The notes: generated from the sequence alone by a model not told the origin. Shown: positions 53,458-62,818, counted from the first letter of the stretch. The stretch is DNA of 64,000 nucleotides from Sphingopyxis macrogoltabida (GCF_001307295.1 NZ_CP012700.1:4529001-4593000), one strand, 5' to 3'. Made by a program: numbers and translations.

Positions 53458-55024
53458 TCCGCAACCCTATGCGCTGACGCTCGACAAGTTTCTCCGCCAT
53501 GCCGCGAAATGGCATGGCAGCCGCGAGGTTGTGACCGGCTCTGCGCCGGCGCGCACCGACTACGCCACGCTCGCCGAGCGCAGCAATCGTCTGTCGGGGG
53601 CTTTCTGGGCGCTGGGGCTGCGCGAAGGCGACCATCTGGCGACGCTCGCATGGAATACGCAGGCGCATATGGAATGCTGGTACGCCGCGATGGGCGTCGG
53701 CATCGTCTGCCACACACTCAACCCGCGGCTGACCGCTGATCATCTGGCGAGGATGATGCACCGCGCGGGCAACCGCGTGCTCGCCGTGAGCAGCGGGCTC
53801 GCGCCGCTCGTGCAGGATCTGGTCGCGCAATGCCCGGCGATCGAGCATGTCGTGATGATCGACGACGGTCCCGCGAGCGACGCGGTGCCGGTCGTGACCG
53901 GTGCGCGGCTCTGGCATCTGGCCGACCTGCTCGCCGAACATGGCGCGCCCGCCCTCTGGGGCGGGTTCGACGAAAATGCGCCCGCAGGGCTCTGCTTCAC
54001 TTCGGGTACGACGGGCGATCCGAAGGGCGTTACATACACCCACCGTTCGAACTATCTTCACACGACGCATCTGCTTCAGGCCGATGTGATGGGACTGACG
54101 TGCGAGGATTCGGTGCTCGTCGCGGTGCCGATGTTCCACGCCAACGGGTGGGGCTTTCCGTTCGCGGCGCCCGCGGTCGGCGCGAAGCTTGTGCTTCCCG
54201 GCCGCGATCAGGATGGCGCGAGCCTTGCGAAACTGATCGCCGAGGAGGAGGTTACGGTTGCGGCGGGAGTCGCCACGGTGTGGCTTGGGCTCGTCGATCA
54301 TCTCGATGCGGTTGGCGGCGAATTGCCTTCGCTCAAACGCCTGCTGCTCGGCGGATCGGCGGTTCCGCAGGCGTTGATGGACCGGCTAGAGCAGCGGCTG
54401 GGCGTCGTCGTCCAGACGAGTTGGGGCATGACCGAATTGTCGCCGCTCGGCGCGATGACGCCGGCGACCGCCAAGACGCGCGTGGCGGCCCGATCGGGCC
54501 GTCCGCCGATGGGCGTCGATTTGCAGCTCACCGACGCCGAGGGCACACCGCTGCCCGATCAGCGCAGCGGCGAGGGGCGGCTGTGGGTCAAGGGCGGCAG
54601 CGTCGTCGAGCGCTATTTCGGCGATGACGAAAAGGCGACCGATGCGGACGGATGGTTCGACACCGGCGACCTCGCGACGATCGACGCCGACGGCAATCTG
54701 TCGATCACCGGGCGTGCCAAGGATCTGATCAAATCGGGCGGCGAATGGATCAATCCCGCCGAGATCGAGGCGATCATCGGTAACCTGCCCGAAATTGCCC
54801 TCGTCGCCGTCGTCGGCCGCGCGCACGAGAAGTGGGGCGAACGGCCGGTCCTGATCGTCGAGCCTCGCACCGGGGCAGAGGTCAGCGACGAGGCGTTGCT
54901 AAATGCATTGCGCGGGCGGGTGGCGAACTGGTGGCTCCCCGACGCCATCGTCCGGCGCGCCGCCATGCCGCTGGCGCTGACCGGAAAGATCGACAAAATG
55001 CGCTTGCGGGCCGACCATGGCTGA
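53444..55024 (+). CDS. AMP-forming acyl-CoA ligase (AlkK-like)
   Basis: A 526-residue adenylate-forming enzyme. The P-loop FTSGTTGDPKG (186-195), FHANGWGFPFAAP, SWGMTELSPLG (A5), DGWFDTGDLATID (A7) and the C-terminal lysine segment LTGKIDKMRLR are intact. FHANGWG and the overall layout resemble medium-chain acyl-CoA ligases such as AlkK. It would activate a carboxylic acid released by the esterases. The GTG at 53444 is inferred from N-terminal family length. It overlaps the TetR gene frame by 8 bp if the longer TetR start is used. Confidence 0.92.
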   Translation: MISGNPQPYALTLDKFLRHAAKWHGSREVVTGSAPARTDYATLAERSNRLSGAFWALGLREGDHLATLAWNTQAHMECWYAAMGVGIVCHTLNPRLTADHLARMMHRAGNRVLAVSSGLAPLVQDLVAQCPAIEHVVMIDDGPASDAVPVVTGARLWHLADLLAEHGAPALWGGFDENAPAGLCFTSGTTGDPKGVTYTHRSNYLHTTHLLQADVMGLTCEDSVLVAVPMFHANGWGFPFAAPAVGAKLVLPGRDQDGASLAKLIAEEEVTVAAGVATVWLGLVDHLDAVGGELPSLKRLLLGGSAVPQALMDRLEQRLGVVVQTSWGMTELSPLGAMTPATAKTRVAARSGRPPMGVDLQLTDAEGTPLPDQRSGEGRLWVKGGSVVERYFGDDEKATDADGWFDTGDLATIDADGNLSITGRAKDLIKSGGEWINPAEIEAIIGNLPEIALVAVVGRAHEKWGERPVLIVEPRTGAEVSDEALLNALRGRVANWWLPDAIVRRAAMPLALTGKIDKMRLRADHG

Positions 55025-55079
55025 ACCAATGACAGCGCTTGCGACAAGGGCTCCTGCCGCGCGGGGCGAAGGAAAGACA

Positions 55080-55787
55080 ATGACCAAGACGGTGAAACAG
55101 GCGAACCGGAGGCGGCCGACGAAAGCCGACCAGCGCGCCGCGACGATGGAGCAAATCTACGACGCCGCCGAAGAATTGTTCTCCAAGCGTGGCCTCTATG
55201 GCGTGACCTTGAAGGAAGTCGCCGCGCAGGTCGGCGTGCACCAGTCGCTGCTTCACTATTATTTCAAGGACAAGAAGGAGCTGTTCGACGCCGTGATCGC
55301 ACGCCGTGCGCCGGTGACGATCGAACGGCGAATGAAGGCGCTCGACGCCTATGAGCGCGCGGTCGAGGGCAGGCCGACGGTCGAGGGCGCGTTGCGCGCC
55401 TATCTCGACACCGATCTCGAAACGCATGGCGAAGGCGGCGTCGGCTGGCGTCACTATGGCCAGCTCGGCGCGCAGATGAGCAACACCGCCGAATGGGGCG
55501 CCGAATTGATGGACACCCATTTCGACGCCGTCGTGCTGCGCCTGATCGGCATCCTCAAACAGGCGATGCCGGACTGCCCCGAAGAAGATATTTTCTGGGG
55601 CTATCACTTCGTGTCGGCGGGACTGATGCTGACGCTTGGCCGCACCGGTCGCATCGACAAACTGTCGGGAGGGCTGTGCCGATCCGACGATTTCGAAGCC
55701 GTGAAGGAACGTATGGCGCGCTTCATGGCGGCGGGCTTCATTGCGACCTGCGAGGCGCGCCGCGCGGCGCGTGAGGGCGGCAAGTGA
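55080..55787 (+). CDS. TetR-family transcriptional regulator
   Basis: A 235-residue regulator. The N-terminal helix-turn-helix is typical: IYDAAEELFSKRGLYGVTLKEVAAQVGVHQSLLHYYFKDKKELF. The ligand-binding domain is unassigned. ATG 55080 has a GGCGAAGGAAAG site; an in-frame ATG at 55017 overlaps the ligase gene. It lies last but one in the ligase operon, so it probably senses the acyl-CoA or free acid and controls the island. Confidence 0.92.
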   Translation: MTKTVKQANRRRPTKADQRAATMEQIYDAAEELFSKRGLYGVTLKEVAAQVGVHQSLLHYYFKDKKELFDAVIARRAPVTIERRMKALDAYERAVEGRPTVEGALRAYLDTDLETHGEGGVGWRHYGQLGAQMSNTAEWGAELMDTHFDAVVLRLIGILKQAMPDCPEEDIFWGYHFVSAGLMLTLGRTGRIDKLSGGLCRSDDFEAVKERMARFMAAGFIATCEARRAAREGGK

Positions 55788-56944
55788 TCTCGCCGGCCGA
55801 GCGCAAATCCGACTGGCTGCGCAGCAAGGCCGGCAAAATCCGCAAGCGCTGGAAAATCCTGCTCACGGTCGTCGTCCTGCTTGCGCTGCTGTCGCAATGT
55901 TCGATCACGAAGAGCCTGATCGAAAGCAGCCGCAAGCCTGATGCGCCATTCGCGCAGACGAAAGCTCCACCGGCGCCCGACTATGCGCAAATGGGGGCGT
56001 GGTTCGCGCTGCCCGGCGCCAACGGGCTCGAACGCTCGGCGCCGCCGGGCTTTACGGCGATCGACGAGCGTGTGGCGCCCGCCGACGTCTTTTTCATCCA
56101 CCCGACGATGTATCTGAAGAATGACGTGTGGAACGCGCCTTACGACGTCGAGGGCGCCTATAACGGCCCGGTGCTGCTCGCGCAGTTGTCGGCCTTCAAC
56201 GGCTGCTGCCTGCTTTACGCGCCGCATTACCGGCAGGCATCGCTCGCCGGGCTTGCCAACGGCGATGCCGTCGCCTTCGCCTACGCCGATGTGGCGCGTG
56301 CATTTCGCTATTATATCGAGCATTATAATCGCGGCCGGCCGTTCATCATCGCATCGCATAGCCAGGGTACGGGGCACGCCGTGCGCCTGTTGCAGGAAGC
56401 CATTGTCGGCACGCCGCTGCAGGACCGGCTCGTCGCGGCCTACACTATCGGCGCCTATACGCCCGCGAGCTTCGCCTCGATCGGCCTGCCGACCTGCAAC
56501 GATGCACGCCAGACGGGCTGTGTGATGTCGTGGAACGCCAGTCAGGAAGACCGCACCGCCGCGTCGATGCTAACCAAGGACGTCGATTTCTGGTGGCAGG
56601 GCAAGCGCGTGAAAAGCACCGCTCCGGCGATCTGCGTCAACCCGCTGACATGGACCGAAAAAGGCACCGCAAACGCGTCTGCGAACAAGGGCAGCCTGCC
56701 CTTTCCCGAAGCACCCTATCCCGAGCAAGCAGCCGCGCTCGCGCCGCTCGAGAAAGGACTGACCGGCGCGCGGTGCAACGACATGCTGCTCGACGTCGAC
56801 GTCGCCTGGCGGTCGCCGTTCCGCGATACGCTGAGCTGGCTTTACGGCAGCTATCACCGCAACGATTACGGACTGTTCTATGCGAGCATCCGCGCCAACG
56901 CGATCGACCGCGTCGCGAGCTGGAAGGTGCGCCATCCGGATTGA
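55784..56944 (+). CDS. DUF3089 family alpha/beta-hydrolase-like protein
   Basis: A 386-residue protein with an N-terminal membrane anchor (about residues 25-40) followed by a DUF3089 domain: DVFFIHPTMYLKNDVWNAP, LLYAPHYRQA, a lipase-like IIASHSQGT with the nucleophile Ser, and NPLTWTEK. DUF3089 proteins belong to the esterase/lipase fold; the substrate is unknown. GTG 55784 overlaps the TetR stop by 4 bp, placing a third putative esterase in the island. Confidence 0.9.
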   Translation: MISPAERKSDWLRSKAGKIRKRWKILLTVVVLLALLSQCSITKSLIESSRKPDAPFAQTKAPPAPDYAQMGAWFALPGANGLERSAPPGFTAIDERVAPADVFFIHPTMYLKNDVWNAPYDVEGAYNGPVLLAQLSAFNGCCLLYAPHYRQASLAGLANGDAVAFAYADVARAFRYYIEHYNRGRPFIIASHSQGTGHAVRLLQEAIVGTPLQDRLVAAYTIGAYTPASFASIGLPTCNDARQTGCVMSWNASQEDRTAASMLTKDVDFWWQGKRVKSTAPAICVNPLTWTEKGTANASANKGSLPFPEAPYPEQAAALAPLEKGLTGARCNDMLLDVDVAWRSPFRDTLSWLYGSYHRNDYGLFYASIRANAIDRVASWKVRHPD

Positions 56945-56966
56945 GGTTGGTATAGAAAGGGGTTCT

Positions 56967-57720
56967 ATGGTCCGGTCCATCGCGCTGCTCGTTTCATTCG
57001 CCGCTGCGAATGTTGTCGCGCAGCCGACGCTGCCCGTGGGCATGGTTTCCGACCCTTGCAAAGAATTGACCATTGCGGTTCCGGATTCGGTAAAGGCCTA
57101 TTTCCGAACCCTCGCGGCGCTGCCGCAAACCGCAACACTGCCGGCTCCGCCGCCAGAACTTGCGGCCTATCGTCAAACAAATGCCGAAGCGCGAAAGAGT
57201 GATTGGGCCGACCTCTGCCGGTATCGCGCTAACAACGAACGATTGCGTGCGGGGCCGGCGTTGGACCGGCGGTTCGTGTTTATCGGGGATTCAATCACCG
57301 AACTCTGGGGCTCGACGACGCGGGTCTTTTCAGCAACGGCGTCATAAATCGCGGGATCAGCGGCCAAACCAGCCCGCAAATATTACTTCGTTTCCAGTCG
57401 GATGTCGTCGCGCTGCAGCCGGAGAGCGTCCATATTCTCGTCGGAACCAACGATATCGCCGGCAACACCGCCCCAACAGCGTCGACCAGTATAAGAATAA
57501 TATCAAGGCCATGGTGACGCTGCGAAGGCGAATGGGATCAAACCGATCCTCGGCTCGATCCCACCGGTCGGACAATTTGCGTGGAGACCAGATTTGAAGC
57601 CCGCGCCGCAGATCATCGCGTTGAACCGCTGGCACAAGCTCTATGCGGAAGCTGAGAAGCTGAGAAGCTGGAATTCATTGACTATCATATTTTGCTTGGC
57701 AGCCGCGACGGCGCAATGAA
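56967..57720 (+). pseudogene. Decayed SGNH/GDSL hydrolase gene
   Basis: A signal peptide and FIGDSITELWG (catalytic GDS block) are read from ATG 56967. The homologous protein then continues in other frames: LFSNGVINRGISGQTSPQ and ILVGTNDIAGNTAPTA (block III GTND) after about 57320, QYKNNIKAM after about 57490, GIKPILGSIPPVGQFAW after about 57522. A further shift lies at a tandem GCTGAGAA duplication (57651-57666), followed by LEFIDYH-like remnants. At least four frame changes and the lost C-terminus show a dead gene. The final HPN block of the family is missing. Confidence 0.85.
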
Positions 57721-58782
57721 CCAACGGCGACGCCCACCGGCCTCGGGCTGGGCCTTACTTGCGCGATCATATTTCTGGCAGGCGTGCTCTTCGCATATAG
57801 TGAGGTGCTGCATAATTCACTGCTGCCATCCGCCGCGCCGCCGGGCCAGACTTCGGCGACGTCGGGCCTCGGCCTTGCTCTCGGGAGTGCGGTATCGGTG
57901 GTGCTTCTGGCTTTCGTGCTCTGGGCGTTTGCACTTCCGGCCAAGATTTCGGCGCCGTGGCTGCCGGCTTCGCCGCTGTTCGGCCTGTCAGCTGCTACAC
58001 ATGAGACAGATCGGATCGTCGGGCCGTTGGTTGCGATCGTCTTCGCACTGGGCGCGGCTCCTCTGCTTCTTCGAGGACGCGACGCCCCGCGCGGTACAGG
58101 AGGCGGAATCGGCGGGAGTCTTGGCCAGTTGAAGCTCACTTTGAAAAGCTTGCGTTCCAATCGACCCATGGCGATCTTTCTCGTCTCGCGCATGATATAT
58201 ACCGACGGGCTGACTGCCATCCTGCTTTTCACCGGCATATATGCCGCTGGGGTGATGCGTTGGGGGGCAATGGAATTGACCGCGCTCGCGATCGTCGTCA
58301 GCTGCTTCCTCGCAATCGGAGGACTCCTTGGCGCTCGGCTCGATCGCTTTTTTGGACCGCGCCGCGCAATCCAGATCGAATTGGCCATAGTCATCATCGG
58401 GCAGCTTACCCTGATCGGTATCGCGCCGGACCGCCTTTTCTATTTCGATTATACCGGATCACCGATTTGGAACGGCCCCATGTTCACGCACCTTCCCGAA
58501 CTGGCCTTCGTCTTCGTTGCCTGCATCAACGCAGTCGGAATTTGTGGCTGCTACGCCTCAAGTCGTTCGATGCTGACATCCTTGGCGACGTCAGAGACGA
58601 TCGGTAGCTGGTTTGGTCTCTATGCGCTTTCCGGCACCGTAACGATCTGGCTGGGGTCAGCCCTCATCAGCGTCGCGACAAGCACATTGGGCAGCCAGCA
58701 GGCGGGGTTCGTAGCTTTGGTCGCTCTCTTGGCTACCGGCTGGGCAGGAATGCTCGCGGTTCGTGAGCCGCAAACGACCTGA
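57682..58782 (+). pseudogene. 5'-truncated MFS transporter (UMF1/Atg22-like)
   Basis: The open frame from 57682 (usable GTG at 57784, 332 aa) encodes the C-terminal two thirds of a major facilitator of the UMF1/Atg22-like type: FAYSEVLHNSLLP, SRMIYTDGLTAILLFTGIYAAG and GSQQAGFVALVALLATGWAG. The first three or so helices (~100 residues) are absent, and the frame starts at the broken end of the SGNH remnant. A deletion probably fused the two remains near 57710-57725. Expression as a short protein cannot be excluded. Confidence 0.75.
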
Positions 58783-58872
58783 TTGTCGGCTTTTCCAGAT
58801 CGGGACCACAAAGCTGCCAGTCCGCTGTCGGCCAGAGCGCGACGATTATGGAGCATCGGGCAGACTGAGGAA

Positions 58873-59367
58873 TTAGCCGGTTGGGTTCAGCAGCACCCAG
58901 AGGCGAGCTATTCTGCCATCGACAATCTCAGCGACATCCGTTCCAGTGACCATATGGGGAGTGGATGGGGCGCCCGCATGCCAGCGCAGTGCCCCTATGC
59001 CGTGGTGGCCGACGCCGTCCGTTTGGGGGGTAAACCGGAAGTCAGGACCGAACTGTTCGAGCAGCTTGCCGGCGACGGCCGAGATTGCCTCACGCCCCTC
59101 GATAACGGCATCGGGCTCGTACATGATCGGGTCCGCGACATAGAGTTCTGCAATTGCAGCGGCCCGCAGGCCCGCGTCACGCTCGTTGAATACGCGCCGA
59201 AGATTTGCTTGGAGGAGCCGGTCGAAGTCGACTGGAGCGCTTGGTCGGCGGGATCGATGCTTGAGGACAGGGCTATTCTCCTTGCTGTGCTTGGGGTGTC
59301 GACGCGTCGCGCGCGTCAGGGTAGGTCGATGAGCAGCACCTCGGCGTCGGTTTCCGCTTCGATCCAT
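58873..59367 (-). CDS. SnoaL-like/NTF2-family protein, uncertain start
   Basis: The last ~120 residues form a SnoaL/NTF2-like domain (NERDAGLRAAAIAELYVADPIMYEPDAVIEGREAI, GPDFRFTPQTDGVGHHGIGALRW, VTGTDVAEIVDGRIARLWVLL). The first in-frame start codon upstream is the ATG at 59367, inside the end of the pirin gene, which would add ~35 unrelated residues. There is no start between it and the domain. Either it is expressed by coupling from the pirin gene, or its true start was lost. Ligand unknown. Confidence 0.65.
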   Translation of the reverse strand: MDRSGNRRRGAAHRPTLTRATRRHPKHSKENSPVLKHRSRRPSAPVDFDRLLQANLRRVFNERDAGLRAAAIAELYVADPIMYEPDAVIEGREAISAVAGKLLEQFGPDFRFTPQTDGVGHHGIGALRWHAGAPSTPHMVTGTDVAEIVDGRIARLWVLLNPTG

Positions 59368-60014
59368 AGCCTGTCTTCCGAAGTGATCGCGGCGCCGTCG
59401 CCTTCGCGCATTTCGGTTCCGTTGAGGCTGACGATTCCCGCGACGACGTGGACCCAATAGCCACGTGCCGGGTCGAGCGAGCGTGTGAGGGTTTCGCCGT
59501 CGTCGACGCGCGCGACGTCCATCACTGCGTCCTGCCGAAGCGTTAGCGATCCGTCGCGTCCATCGCCGCTGGCGATGGTGATCCAGCGATTGTTTGCGCC
59601 GTCGTTGGCGAACGACTTTTGCTCATAGGAGGGCGGTCCACCGGTTTCTGAAGGGATGATCCATATCTGAAGCAGATGGGTGCGTTCGTCGGCGCTCGGA
59701 TTGCGCTCGCTGTGACGGATGCCGGTGCCGGCACTCATTCGCTGGACCTCGCCCGCGCGGATGATCGCGCTGTTACCGAGATTGTCGCGATGCTCGATCG
59801 CACCCTTCAGCACGATCGTCACGATCTCCATATCCTCATGGCCATGTTCGGGCAGGCCTGCGCCGGGAACGACGCGGTCTTCGTTGAGCACACGGAGCGC
59901 CCGGAAGCCCATATGCTTGGGGTCGTTATAGTCGGCGAAGGAGAAGCTGTGACGGGCGTCGATCTGCGCCCCTTGATGACGGCCGCGGGCACCGCGGTCT
60001 CTGAACCGGATCAT
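59316..60014 (-). CDS. Pirin-family protein, copy A
   Basis: A 232-residue bicupin. The pirin N-terminal pattern is ARHSFSFADYNDPKHMGFRALRVLNED, then GHEDMEIVTIVLKGAIEHRDNLGN with the metal HxH-type residues (LPEHGHEDME), and MSAGTGIRHSERN. Start MIRFRDRGARG at 60014 fits the family; earlier in-frame starts at 60044 and 60071 are possible. Pirins may bind Fe and some are quercetin 2,3-dioxygenases. It follows a second pirin gene by 53 bp. Confidence 0.9.
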   Translation of the reverse strand: MIRFRDRGARGRHQGAQIDARHSFSFADYNDPKHMGFRALRVLNEDRVVPGAGLPEHGHEDMEIVTIVLKGAIEHRDNLGNSAIIRAGEVQRMSAGTGIRHSERNPSADERTHLLQIWIIPSETGGPPSYEQKSFANDGANNRWITIASGDGRDGSLTLRQDAVMDVARVDDGETLTRSLDPARGYWVHVVAGIVSLNGTEMREGDGAAITSEDRLWIEAETDAEVLLIDLP

Positions 60015-60067
60015 GTCTGCTATCCCATGATGGAGCGCCGCCATTGAGGCGGCGCTCCGGTCTGTCT

Positions 60068-60766
60068 TCACGCGGCGTCGACGAGGACGATCTCGCTGTC
60101 CTCGATCGCGGTAACGCGCAGCACGTCCATGTCGCTGATCGCGGCGCCGTCACGGGCATTGACGCGGACGTCGTCGATCTGCACCGCACCCTTTGCCGGG
60201 ACAAGATAGGCCTTGCGGTCCTTGCCCAGCGGATATTCGGCGGTCTCGCCGGCACGGAGCGTCGCACCGACCACGCGGGCGTCGGTACGGATCGGCAGCG
60301 CGTCATTGTCATTGTCATAACCCGACGCGAGGGTCACGAACTTGCCCGAACGTTCGCCCTTGGGAAAGGGTTTCGCGCCCCACTGCGGCGCTTCGCCGTC
60401 GCGGGTCGGGATGATCCAGATCTGGAAGATCTTCGTCGTGACGTCCTCCAGATTATATTCCGAATGGCGGATTCCGGTGCCGGCGCTCATGACCTGCACG
60501 TCGCCCGCTTCGGTGCGGCCCTTGTTGCCGAGGTTGTCCTGATGCGTGATCGCGCCTTCGCGGACATAGGTGATGATTTCCATGTCGCGGTGCGGATGCG
60601 GCGGAAAGCCGGTCTGCGGCTCGATCGTATCGTCGTTCCAGACGCGCAGATTGCCCCAACTGGTACGCGCGGGGTCGTGATAGCCAGCGAACGAGAAGTG
60701 ATGCTTGGCGTCGAGCCAGCCGTGATTGGCGCCGCCGAGGCTGTCGAAAGGGCGAAGTTCGATCAT
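60068..60766 (-). CDS. Pirin-family protein, copy B
   Basis: A 232-residue pirin of the same length as copy A, with clear similarity: KHHFSFAGYHDP, FPPHPHRDMEIITYVREGAITHQDNLGN (metal-binding HPHRDME) and MSAGTGIRHSEYN. The C-terminal cupin differs more. It is the first gene of a pirin-pirin-SnoaL unit and is divergent from a LysR regulator. Enzymatic role (quercetinase-like or redox-sensing) unproven. Confidence 0.93.
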   Translation of the reverse strand: MIELRPFDSLGGANHGWLDAKHHFSFAGYHDPARTSWGNLRVWNDDTIEPQTGFPPHPHRDMEIITYVREGAITHQDNLGNKGRTEAGDVQVMSAGTGIRHSEYNLEDVTTKIFQIWIIPTRDGEAPQWGAKPFPKGERSGKFVTLASGYDNDNDALPIRTDARVVGATLRAGETAEYPLGKDRKAYLVPAKGAVQIDDVRVNARDGAAISDMDVLRVTAIEDSEIVLVDAA

Positions 60767-60878
60767 TTTCTGTCTCCGTGGCGGCCCGGGGTCGGGCGCC
60801 GCTGAAGAGAATTTAGGGATTGCAGCCCATTTGGTTCAGTGGGATAAATTGCTTCGAAACGTTCGATGAAATGGAAAA
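60767..60878. promoter_or_regulatory. Divergent promoter between pirin and LysR genes
   Basis: These 112 bp carry an ATTT...AAAT element (60829-60849) and TCGAA-ACG-TTCGA (60854-60866), a short palindrome just upstream of the LysR GTG. Either could be the LysR-type binding site; divergent layout is typical for LysR control of the pirin operon. Confidence 0.45.
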
Positions 60879-61808
60879 GTGAACAACCCGGGCACGCCGA
60901 CGCTGGACCAGCTTCGCATCTTCCTCGCGATTGTCGATACTGGCAGCTTTGCGGCGGCCGGGCGCCAACTCAATCGCGCCGTGTCGGTTATCAGCTACGG
61001 CATTTCGAATCTCGAGGCGCAGCTTGGCCTCACGCTCTTCGAACGCGAAGGCACCCGCAAACCGCAGCTCACCGTCGCGGGCCGGGCGCTCCTGTCGGAA
61101 GCACGCGCGATTTCCGTCGGTATCGATGGACTGCGTGCCAAGGTGAAGGGGATGCTCGACGGTCTGGAGGCCGAGGTCGATCTTGCGGTCGATGTGATGC
61201 TGCCTTCGGAACGGCTGGGCCGGGTGCTGCGCGCCTTCGCCGCCGAGTTTCCGACGGTGCAGCTCCGGCTCCATGTCGAAGCGCTTGGCGCAATCACCGC
61301 GATGGTGCTCGATGGCAAGGCGATCCTTGGCATATCGGGACCGCTCGCGGCCGGGGTCGAGGGTGTCGAATGCGTCGCGGCGGGATCGATTCCGATGGTC
61401 CCGGTCGCTGCGCCCGACCACCCGCTCGGCCGGATGGAACGTATTCCGCCCGGCGCCGGGCGCGATCATATCCAGCTCGTGCTGACCGACCGTTCGCGCT
61501 TTACCGAAGGGCGCGACTATTCGGTGATGAGCCCCAAGACCTGGCGGCTCGCCGATCTGGGCGCCAAGCATGCGCTGCTGCGCGAGGGGATAGGGTGGGG
61601 CAATATGCCGCTGCCGATGATCGAGCCCGATCTGGTCGCGGGTACGCTCGTCCAGCTTGCGATGCCCGACCATCCGGGAGGGACCTATCGTTTCGCGGGG
61701 GTCTGGCGCCGCGACACGCCGCCGGGGCCGGCAGCATCCTGGCTGCTCGAACAATTTGTCGAACTAGGACAAAATGATGCCGAACTTGCGGGGATGATCG
61801 ACCTTTGA
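60879..61808 (+). CDS. LysR-family transcriptional regulator (pirin-linked)
   Basis: A 309-residue LysR protein: helix-turn-helix FLAIVDTGSFAAAGRQLNRAVSVISYGISNLEAQLGLTLFERE, and a C-terminal periplasmic-binding-like effector domain (VDLAVDVMLPSERL, GISGPLAAG). The GTG at 60879 is the only suitable start. It is divergent from the pirin genes and likely regulates them. Confidence 0.93.
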   Translation: MNNPGTPTLDQLRIFLAIVDTGSFAAAGRQLNRAVSVISYGISNLEAQLGLTLFEREGTRKPQLTVAGRALLSEARAISVGIDGLRAKVKGMLDGLEAEVDLAVDVMLPSERLGRVLRAFAAEFPTVQLRLHVEALGAITAMVLDGKAILGISGPLAAGVEGVECVAAGSIPMVPVAAPDHPLGRMERIPPGAGRDHIQLVLTDRSRFTEGRDYSVMSPKTWRLADLGAKHALLREGIGWGNMPLPMIEPDLVAGTLVQLAMPDHPGGTYRFAGVWRRDTPPGPAASWLLEQFVELGQNDAELAGMIDL

Positions 61809-61845
61809 CGATCGCGTCCGGCGGCGAGGCGCCCGTCCTCCTGCG

Positions 61846-62721
61846 TCAGTGCACGTACGTGCGAAAGGCCTCGATGAACATTCGCACCCTTGTCGGCGTG
61901 AAAGCGAGGGAAGGGTAGACCGCCCAGATCGCCTCGCGCGGCATGTCGGCATCTTTGAGCATGATCGGCAGGAGTCGACCCGATTTGACTTCGTCGCGCA
62001 CGTTCCATTCCGAGAGGCGCGCAATTCCCAAGCCGCCGAGACATGCGAGGTGCAGTGCCTCCACGCTATTGCTGCTGAAGTGCCCAGCGACTTTCTGCTG
62101 TACCGGCTTTCTATCCCGTTCGAAAAACCAGTGTGTCGTCCCGGGGTGCGCGAGGCAATCATGACCAGCCAGCTCCGCAAGGAAGCGCGGCGCGGAATGG
62201 CGGCCAAGATACTCCGGCGACGCGTAAAGAAATCTGGGATTGTCCGCGATACGTCTGCCGATCAGGGTGCTGTCGCGGAGCGACCCGGTTCGCAGGGCAA
62301 GGTCGATGCCGTTGCCGACGATATCGATAAGGTCGTCGCTGAGGATCAACTCGACGCGCAGGTCAGGGTTCGCGTGCTGGAATTCCGCAAGCATCGGCAG
62401 CACGAGCTTGCGGCCGAGGGCGTGTGACGCGGTGACCCGGAGGATCCCCGTTGCTCCTTGCCCGGCAGGCGTGGCGGCGGCGCGCGCCTCGGCTTCCTGT
62501 GCTATCATGGCGCGCGCGTGGGGCAGGAACGCTTCGCCCTCCGGCGTGAGCGAAAAGGACCGGGTCGAGCGGTGCGCCAGGCGCGTGCCGAGCTCCGCTT
62601 CAAGTGTCGCGAGCCGGCGCGACGCGGCCATGGGCGATAGGCCGAGCCTTCGTCCCGCCGCAGCAAGGCTGCCGTGATCGACGGCTTCGACGAGCACGAG
62701 CGTGTCAGCAAGATTGATCAT
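61846..62721 (-). CDS. LysR-family transcriptional regulator (MFS-linked)
   Basis: A 291-residue LysR protein: LVEAVDHGSLAAAGRRLGLSPMAASRRLATLEAELGTRLAHRSTRSFSLTPEG is a complete DNA-binding domain, followed by the effector domain (GILRVTASHALGRKLVLPMLAEF, DLALRTGSLRDSTLIGRRI). Family-style LysR (AaeR/DmlR-like group). It is divergent from the MFS gene, suggesting control of that exporter. Confidence 0.93.
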   Translation of the reverse strand: MINLADTLVLVEAVDHGSLAAAGRRLGLSPMAASRRLATLEAELGTRLAHRSTRSFSLTPEGEAFLPHARAMIAQEAEARAAATPAGQGATGILRVTASHALGRKLVLPMLAEFQHANPDLRVELILSDDLIDIVGNGIDLALRTGSLRDSTLIGRRIADNPRFLYASPEYLGRHSAPRFLAELAGHDCLAHPGTTHWFFERDRKPVQQKVAGHFSSNSVEALHLACLGGLGIARLSEWNVRDEVKSGRLLPIMLKDADMPREAIWAVYPSLAFTPTRVRMFIEAFRTYVH

Positions 62722-62818
62722 ATCGCGAATCGATATACTGCCTCATCATATCAGGGGTATAATAACCCATTTTGACATTATCCATATCCTGCGGACGTTT
62801 CCCGGCAGGATATAATCG
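62720..62818. promoter_or_regulatory. Divergent promoter of LysR and MFS genes
   Basis: An inverted repeat ATATCG-cgaat-CGATAT (62720-62736) overlaps the LysR start region and fits a LysR autoregulatory site. A TTGACA box (62772-62777) faces the MFS gene, and TATAAT occurs at 62811-62816, but too close to the start codon to act as its -10. The region is AT-rich relative to the surroundings. Confidence 0.45.

Noticed and set aside
57160..57597. 145-codon plus-strand frame
   Set aside because: It is a mixture of frames crossing the decayed SGNH gene, not an independent protein.
58783..59460. 225-codon plus-strand frame
   Set aside because: Antisense to the SnoaL-like and pirin genes, which have recognisable domains on the minus strand.
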